From Caldifarciminota bacterium (GTDB lineage: Bacteria; Hydrothermota; Tepidihabitantia; SM23-42), in NCBI GenBank assembly GCA_020343595.1, contig CP070802.1:612035-658434 (forward strand): a stretch of DNA of 46,400 nucleotides. Direction: 5' to 3'. The position numbers and the translations under genes are program-made. Below the pieces are notes generated by a model. The model saw only the letters and a list, made by a program, of their open reading frames with translations, was not told the DNA's origin and did not search any database. Below, in pieces: positions 42,795 through 46,400 of the stretch (positions within the stretch are counted from its first letter, which is position 1; each line of letters begins with the position of its first letter).

Positions 42795-43454
42795 ATGAAA
42801 AGAAGATTCCCTTTGTTACTGGTTTTTTTCTTCGGGCTCCTGGGCATAATACCCTACTTCGTACCACATGGTGGTTACCAGGATTTCGACAATGCCCTGA
42901 GGAACGATTTCATTAGAATACTATCTGCTTTTGCCATAATACTTGGCCTGGTCAGCTTGCTGAGGGTACATCAGGATAAGATAAAAAGGAAGAGAGAGAA
43001 CTGGCAATACTCCTACGTGCTGATCATAGGTTTCGTGGTGAGCGGCGCGATCGGCCTCTTTGGCGGAATCGAAGGTGAATTGTTCCTGCCAACCAAGATC
43101 GCCGGATTTCAATTTGATATCCAGACCCTGTACCTCAACATTATCGTTCCACTCGGGGCGACGATGTTCGCGCTACTGGCATTCTTCATGGCATCTGCAT
43201 CATACCGGGCGTTCCGCGCCCGCTCTCTTGAATCGAGTCTGCTACTATCCGCGGCTTTCATCATTATGATCGGAGTACTGCCCCTTGCCGACAGTATCTC
43301 TTCACACTTGCCGTCCTTCGCTCAGTGGATAATGGATATCCCCAATGTTGCTGCGAAACGCGGAATCACATTCGGTATTGCCCTCGGTGGCATTGCTACT
43401 TCATTGAAGATCATCCTTGGTATTGAACGATCATGGCTCGGAGGTAAGGAATGA
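42795..43454 (+). CDS. Cassette 4 protein B4: polytopic membrane protein
   Basis: This 219-residue B-family protein has about six helices. Shared segments are RVHQDKIKRKRENWQYS, GLFGGIEGELFLPTKIAGF, MFALLAFFMASASYRAFRAR, DIPNVAAKRGITFG, and SLKIILGIERSWLGG. TAGGAG precedes the ATG, overlapping the A5 stop. The end overlaps C4 by ATGA. Confidence 0.86.
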   Translation: MKRRFPLLLVFFFGLLGIIPYFVPHGGYQDFDNALRNDFIRILSAFAIILGLVSLLRVHQDKIKRKRENWQYSYVLIIGFVVSGAIGLFGGIEGELFLPTKIAGFQFDIQTLYLNIIVPLGATMFALLAFFMASASYRAFRARSLESSLLLSAAFIIMIGVLPLADSISSHLPSFAQWIMDIPNVAAKRGITFGIALGGIATSLKIILGIERSWLGGKE

Positions 43455-44329
43455 AGATAATCGAGTATTTATCACGATTAGACCGCCGCATCATCTACCT
43501 CGTACTTGCAACCGTAGTAATGGTTCCGCTGGTGATCCCGACGGTTCCCAGGGTCCGCGTCATGACTCCGGTAGAGAAGTTATTCAACGCCGTAGAAGCA
43601 ATTCCGAACGACCAAATTCTAATGCTAGATTTCGATTACGATCCGCAGACACTACCTGAGATCGAACCTATGGGCGTCGCAATGTTACGGCATGCGTTTC
43701 ACCGACGTACAAAAGTCGCAGTGCTCTCGCTCTATGTCCAACCTCTTGGGCTTGCCAAGAAAGCGTTGGATCAGGTAACCGAGGAGTTTAATAGTCGCGC
43801 GACCTCGTACGAAGATAGCATAATCTATGGACGCGATTATGTATTCCTGGGCTGGCAGCCGCCGCCCATCGTTCCGCTTCTGGGTATGGGTATAAGCATT
43901 GTGGACGTCTACCAGAGAGATTACTATGGCTACCGGACCGATTCCTTACCCATGATGCAGAGAGTGAAGAATTTCAATGACGTAGGCATCCTGGTATCAT
44001 TGAGCGGCGCCACCGCGCCACTCTGGTGGATAGCCTACTCACAGACCCGTTTTGGCGTCGCGGTCGGTGCCGGCATCACCGCGGTCAGCGCTTCTGAATT
44101 CTACCAGTACTATCAGACCGGCCAGTTTTCTGGACTCATGATCGGCATGAAAGGTGCTGCCGAATATGAAGAAATGGTCCAATCGAGATTATCGATAACG
44201 AGCAGACGGAAGGCAAGCGAGGCACTCGGGTCCTTGACCGCTGCCCACCTGACGATGATCGCGTTCATCGTAGTCGGCAACATCGGCTATTTCATCCGTA
44301 AACGCAAGGAGAAAGGAGTACAGAGATGA
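43451..44329 (+). CDS. Cassette 4 protein C4: doubly anchored extracytoplasmic-domain protein
   Basis: This 292-residue C-family protein has LDRRIIY, a first helix at about 15-33, and the conserved domain with ILMLDFDYDPQTLPEIEPMG, EDSIIYGRDYVFLGWQPPP, LLGMGISIVDVY and QTGQFSGLMIGMKGAAEYEE. The C-terminal helix (about 262-280) is followed by RKRKEKG. The GMGES motif of C2/C3 reads GMGIS here. It is coupled at both ends by ATGA, to B4 and to micro-ORF E4. Confidence 0.86.
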   Translation: MKIIEYLSRLDRRIIYLVLATVVMVPLVIPTVPRVRVMTPVEKLFNAVEAIPNDQILMLDFDYDPQTLPEIEPMGVAMLRHAFHRRTKVAVLSLYVQPLGLAKKALDQVTEEFNSRATSYEDSIIYGRDYVFLGWQPPPIVPLLGMGISIVDVYQRDYYGYRTDSLPMMQRVKNFNDVGILVSLSGATAPLWWIAYSQTRFGVAVGAGITAVSASEFYQYYQTGQFSGLMIGMKGAAEYEEMVQSRLSITSRRKASEALGSLTAAHLTMIAFIVVGNIGYFIRKRKEKGVQR

Positions 44330-44448
44330 TAATGCTGCAACATCCCCATACAAAAGCCACAGACCACGAAAAACATCACTGTAATCTATCCTTTATCGCC
44401 GTAATCGAAATTGCCATTGAGGCAATTTCATCAAGGAGGGCACGATGA
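44326..44448 (+). CDS. Micro-ORF E4 between C4 and D4 (40 codons)
   Basis: The ATG overlaps the C4 stop and the TGA overlaps the D4 start, both as ATGA, so the frame fills the 115-base C4-D4 gap exactly. The core EKHHCNLSFIAVIEIAIEAI has the His-His-Cys-Asn-Leu motif of E3 plus a hydrophobic run that might insert in or lie along the membrane. An in-frame ATG at codon 3 is an alternative start. The D4 ribosome site AAGGAGGG lies inside the frame. Confidence 0.6.
   Translation: MIMLQHPHTKATDHEKHHCNLSFIAVIEIAIEAISSRRAR
44375..44406 (+). repeat. Pair of 12-base repeats spaced 20 bases (cassette 4 copy)
   Basis: ATCACTGTAATC (44375-44386) and ATCGCCGTAATC (44395-44406) match at 10 of 12 positions with starts 20 bases apart. 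The first 12 bases are identical to those in cassette 3. Confidence 0.55.
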
Positions 44449-45086
44449 ATATCGCACATGACCCATGGGTCTGGATCGGCGGGTTATTGACCATATGTAT
44501 CTTTTCGTTTCTTTACAAAGATAACCCGTTCTACAAATTTGCCGAACACCTTTTTGTCGGTGTTGCCAACGGCTATTTTCTAACCTTCACCGTCCACCGG
44601 GTACTCATTCCAAATCTCTTCACGCCTCTTTTCAGGGAAGGAAGACTCTTCTTCATATTACCGCTAATGGTTGGTATGCTTTATGTCATGCGTTTCATCC
44701 CGCGAGTTTCGTGGCTTGTCCGCATCCCAATAGCGATCACGATTGGTTACTACACCGGGCTTGTCATCCCGGCGACGGTACAAGCCGACATCATCAGGCA
44801 GATACAGGGAACGATCTTGACCCAGCAGAATTTCGTTGCCTGGAATGCTGGATCAGCCGGGATCATCTGGCAGGCGATCCTTTTCATCGGTGTCGTCTGC
44901 ACCCTTTCCTATTTCTATTTCTCGAGAGAACACAAGGGGGTACTCGGCGTCACTTCGAGGATCGGGATCATATTCATCATGATCGGATTCGGCGCGGCAT
45001 TCGGATATACGGTGATGGCACGTGTCAGCCTTTTGATCGGCCGGTTCCAATTCATAATCGGACCATGGCTCGGCATCATTGATTGA
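44445..45086 (+). CDS. Cassette 4 protein D4: polytopic membrane protein
   Basis: This 213-residue D-family protein begins MNIAHDPWVWIGG. It has six predicted helices and the family blocks FLYKDNPFYKFAEHLFVGVANGY, RFIPRVSWLVRIPIA, VVCTLSYFYFSREHKGVLG and FGYTVMARVSLLIGR. Thr-Val replaces the usual Tyr-Trp in TFTVHRVL (others TFYWHxxL). The start is fixed by AAGGAGGG and coupling to the micro-ORF. A bidirectional terminator follows. Confidence 0.87.
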   Translation: MNIAHDPWVWIGGLLTICIFSFLYKDNPFYKFAEHLFVGVANGYFLTFTVHRVLIPNLFTPLFREGRLFFILPLMVGMLYVMRFIPRVSWLVRIPIAITIGYYTGLVIPATVQADIIRQIQGTILTQQNFVAWNAGSAGIIWQAILFIGVVCTLSYFYFSREHKGVLGVTSRIGIIFIMIGFGAAFGYTVMARVSLLIGRFQFIIGPWLGIID

Positions 45087-45102
45087 TATATCCGCGCAAC
45101 AA

Positions 45103-45133
45103 AAAAGGGGAGGCATGATGCCTCCCCTTTTCT
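45103..45133. terminator. Bidirectional intrinsic terminator
   Basis: GGGGAGGCA (45107-45115) and TGCCTCCCC (45119-45127) form a nine-base stem with a TGA loop, flanked by an A run on the left and TTTTCTT on the right. It can end transcription of cassette 4 on the plus strand and of the convergent secreted-protein gene on the minus strand. Confidence 0.92.
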
Positions 45134-45149
45134 TGTACTTATTGTGATA

Positions 45150-46400
45150 TTAGTGCAGCGTGATGACCTTCTGAGTAACATTGCCCTGCTCGGTCTCGAG
45201 CACGACAAAGTACGCACCATTGGCCAGCTGCGAGGTATTGATGTTGAACTCCTGTTCACCAGCAGCCCTGCCGCTGAACACGTTCTCAACAACTCTGCCA
45301 CTGACATCGAACACCTTCAGCGCTACGTTGCCGGAAGCCGGCATCGTGAATGCTGCACGGCAGATACCCGATGTCACGGATGGCGTCACTGAGAACCCGT
45401 ATACACTGACTAAGCCACTGGTAACCTCGTCAACCCCAATCGGGAACTCGGCGAGAAGTTCTCTCTCATAGTATAGCTCGCCGGCCTCAGTGGCTGGATC
45501 CTCATGCACCCATACGGTATGGACATAAGGATGAAAGCCATTCGGCTCAAGGAGATCAGCGGCTTCGGTCGCGTTCCAATCTTCCCAGATGATACCACCG
45601 GTATTGGCCGTGGAAAGCGGATTAGAAACTGTCCAGGTGGCGCCGTCGTCAAATGTATACATTGCACCAACATGCGCACCATTCAATGTCGCCCATGTGA
45701 CATTGTCGCCAATATAGTAGTTGTATTTACAAACAGCCGCTACACAACCCGTCGCTGGATCATACGCTAACGTCGGATACTGACTTGCCGCCGCATAGAA
45801 CAGGGTATCGGCAACCCAGAATGAATCGCTGCCGACAATATCCTGGCTCCACAGTGTCCATGTCCAGCTGCCCGGTCCGCCGGTTCCTCTTGCAACGTGA
45901 GGTCCACCCGTACCGCCAACACCGATGTCATTGTGAATTAACCAGACAGCACCATCAGCATAGATGCCATCGATCTCATGCCACCAGTACTGTGATGATA
46001 CATTGGCCGGGAATACGGTCAACGCTTCCTTCGCACTCCAGGTGTAGCCGCCGTCAGTCGATTCCCTGAAATATGGGAATGGTGTCGAATCGGTGCCACT
46101 GAAGTTGTAATATTCCTGGGTAGTATAGCCTAGCCAGCCGCCCGGACCTGCAAACAACGGACCGCAAGCGCCGTCCTGGCTGACATGACCCATTGGAATG
46201 CTATCAGTCCATGAGTAGCCGCCATCAGTGGATATCCAGGCGTATGCCCACTCGTTACCATTTGCCAGAAAACTCCAGGCAGAGGCAACGACGTACATCG
46301 GATCATCCGGGGCCACGACAATGGTCGGCTCCCAAGGATAGATGGCAGGAACTTCCGCATTCGTCGGTATGATCGGTACTGAGAACGACGGTGCCGAGGG
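45150..46400 (-). CDS. Secreted BNR/sialidase-like repeat protein with T9SS-type C-terminal domain (5' end outside the window)
   Basis: The frame stays open to the window edge, so at least 28 residues lie before the GTG at 46316 and the true start is not seen. The visible part has Asp-box-like repeats typical of BNR/sialidase propellers: ISTDGGYSWTDSI, ESTDGGYTWSA, FDDGATWTVSN. The last 90 or so residues form a FlgD/T9SS-type sorting domain (LKVFDVSGRVVENV, QLANGAYFVVLETEQG, TQKVITLH). Similar proteins are cell-surface or secreted; binding or hydrolysis of glycans is possible, but no catalytic residues can be judged. It converges with cassette 4. Confidence 0.85.
   Translation of the reverse strand, partial: PSAPSFSVPIIPTNAEVPAIYPWEPTIVVAPDDPMYVVASAWSFLANGNEWAYAWISTDGGYSWTDSIPMGHVSQDGACGPLFAGPGGWLGYTTQEYYNFSGTDSTPFPYFRESTDGGYTWSAKEALTVFPANVSSQYWWHEIDGIYADGAVWLIHNDIGVGGTGGPHVARGTGGPGSWTWTLWSQDIVGSDSFWVADTLFYAAASQYPTLAYDPATGCVAAVCKYNYYIGDNVTWATLNGAHVGAMYTFDDGATWTVSNPLSTANTGGIIWEDWNATEAADLLEPNGFHPYVHTVWVHEDPATEAGELYYERELLAEFPIGVDEVTSGLVSVYGFSVTPSVTSGICRAAFTMPASGNVALKVFDVSGRVVENVFSGRAAGEQEFNINTSQLANGAYFVVLETEQGNVTQKVITLH

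Overview
The window reads as a chromosomal segment of an uncultivated Gram-negative bacterium. Two secreted proteins end in FlgD-like / type IX secretion (T9SS-type) C-terminal domains, one protein looks like an outer-membrane beta-barrel, and there are a Tat-signal radical SAM protein and a large SRP RNA with an Alu domain. This suits the FCB superphylum or WOR-3/Stahlbacteria-type candidate phyla. That placement is an inference from gene content; no rRNA or tRNA gene was seen.

Layout. 1-10.4 kb, minus strand: housekeeping genes (HARE-HTH protein, leuS, coiled-coil zinc-ribbon protein, holA, amrS-like radical SAM, DUF362 ferredoxin protein, rsmA, tatD, metG). 10.4-14.9 kb, plus strand: a divergent operon of unrecognised envelope proteins, here named A1, A2, B1, C1, D1. 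15-20 kb: PPC-domain protein, class III aminotransferase, phosphohexomutase, and a secreted deiminase resembling Porphyromonas PPAD. 20-24.4 kb, minus strand: ybaB, dnaX, SRP RNA, substrate-binding-like protein, TPR lipoprotein. 24.5-33.9 kb: SPOR protein, ridA, rnc, a rifampicin-phosphotransferase-like enzyme with an ABC-F ATPase, an outer-membrane barrel, mazG and an S23-type four-helix-bundle protein. 34.0-45.1 kb: three more A-B-C-D cassettes in tandem. 45.1 kb to the end: the C-terminal part of a secreted BNR-like protein.

The most notable system is the A-B-C-D cassette, present four times with a fifth copy of A. A is a short signal segment, an FN3 domain, a membrane helix, a strongly conserved domain of about 190 residues predicted to be cytoplasmic, and a second helix. 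B and D are polytopic membrane proteins. C is a protein anchored at both ends with a conserved domain predicted to be extracytoplasmic. The genes are coupled by ATGA overlaps or short gaps, which suggests a stoichiometric membrane complex of unknown function. Between C and D, three cassettes carry an unannotated micro-ORF of 23-40 codons with a His-His-Cys/Ser-Asn motif. The same stretch holds a 12-base repeat spaced exactly 20 bases apart.

Regulatory signals are unusually legible. Many promoters match TTGACA-N16-TATAAT. Several place the -10 box only 5-8 bases before the start codon, implying leaderless mRNAs (A1, A2, holA, metG, the radical SAM gene, the SPOR gene). The A genes of cassettes 3 and 4 instead follow leaders of about 335 and 500 bases with repeated inverted-repeat elements.
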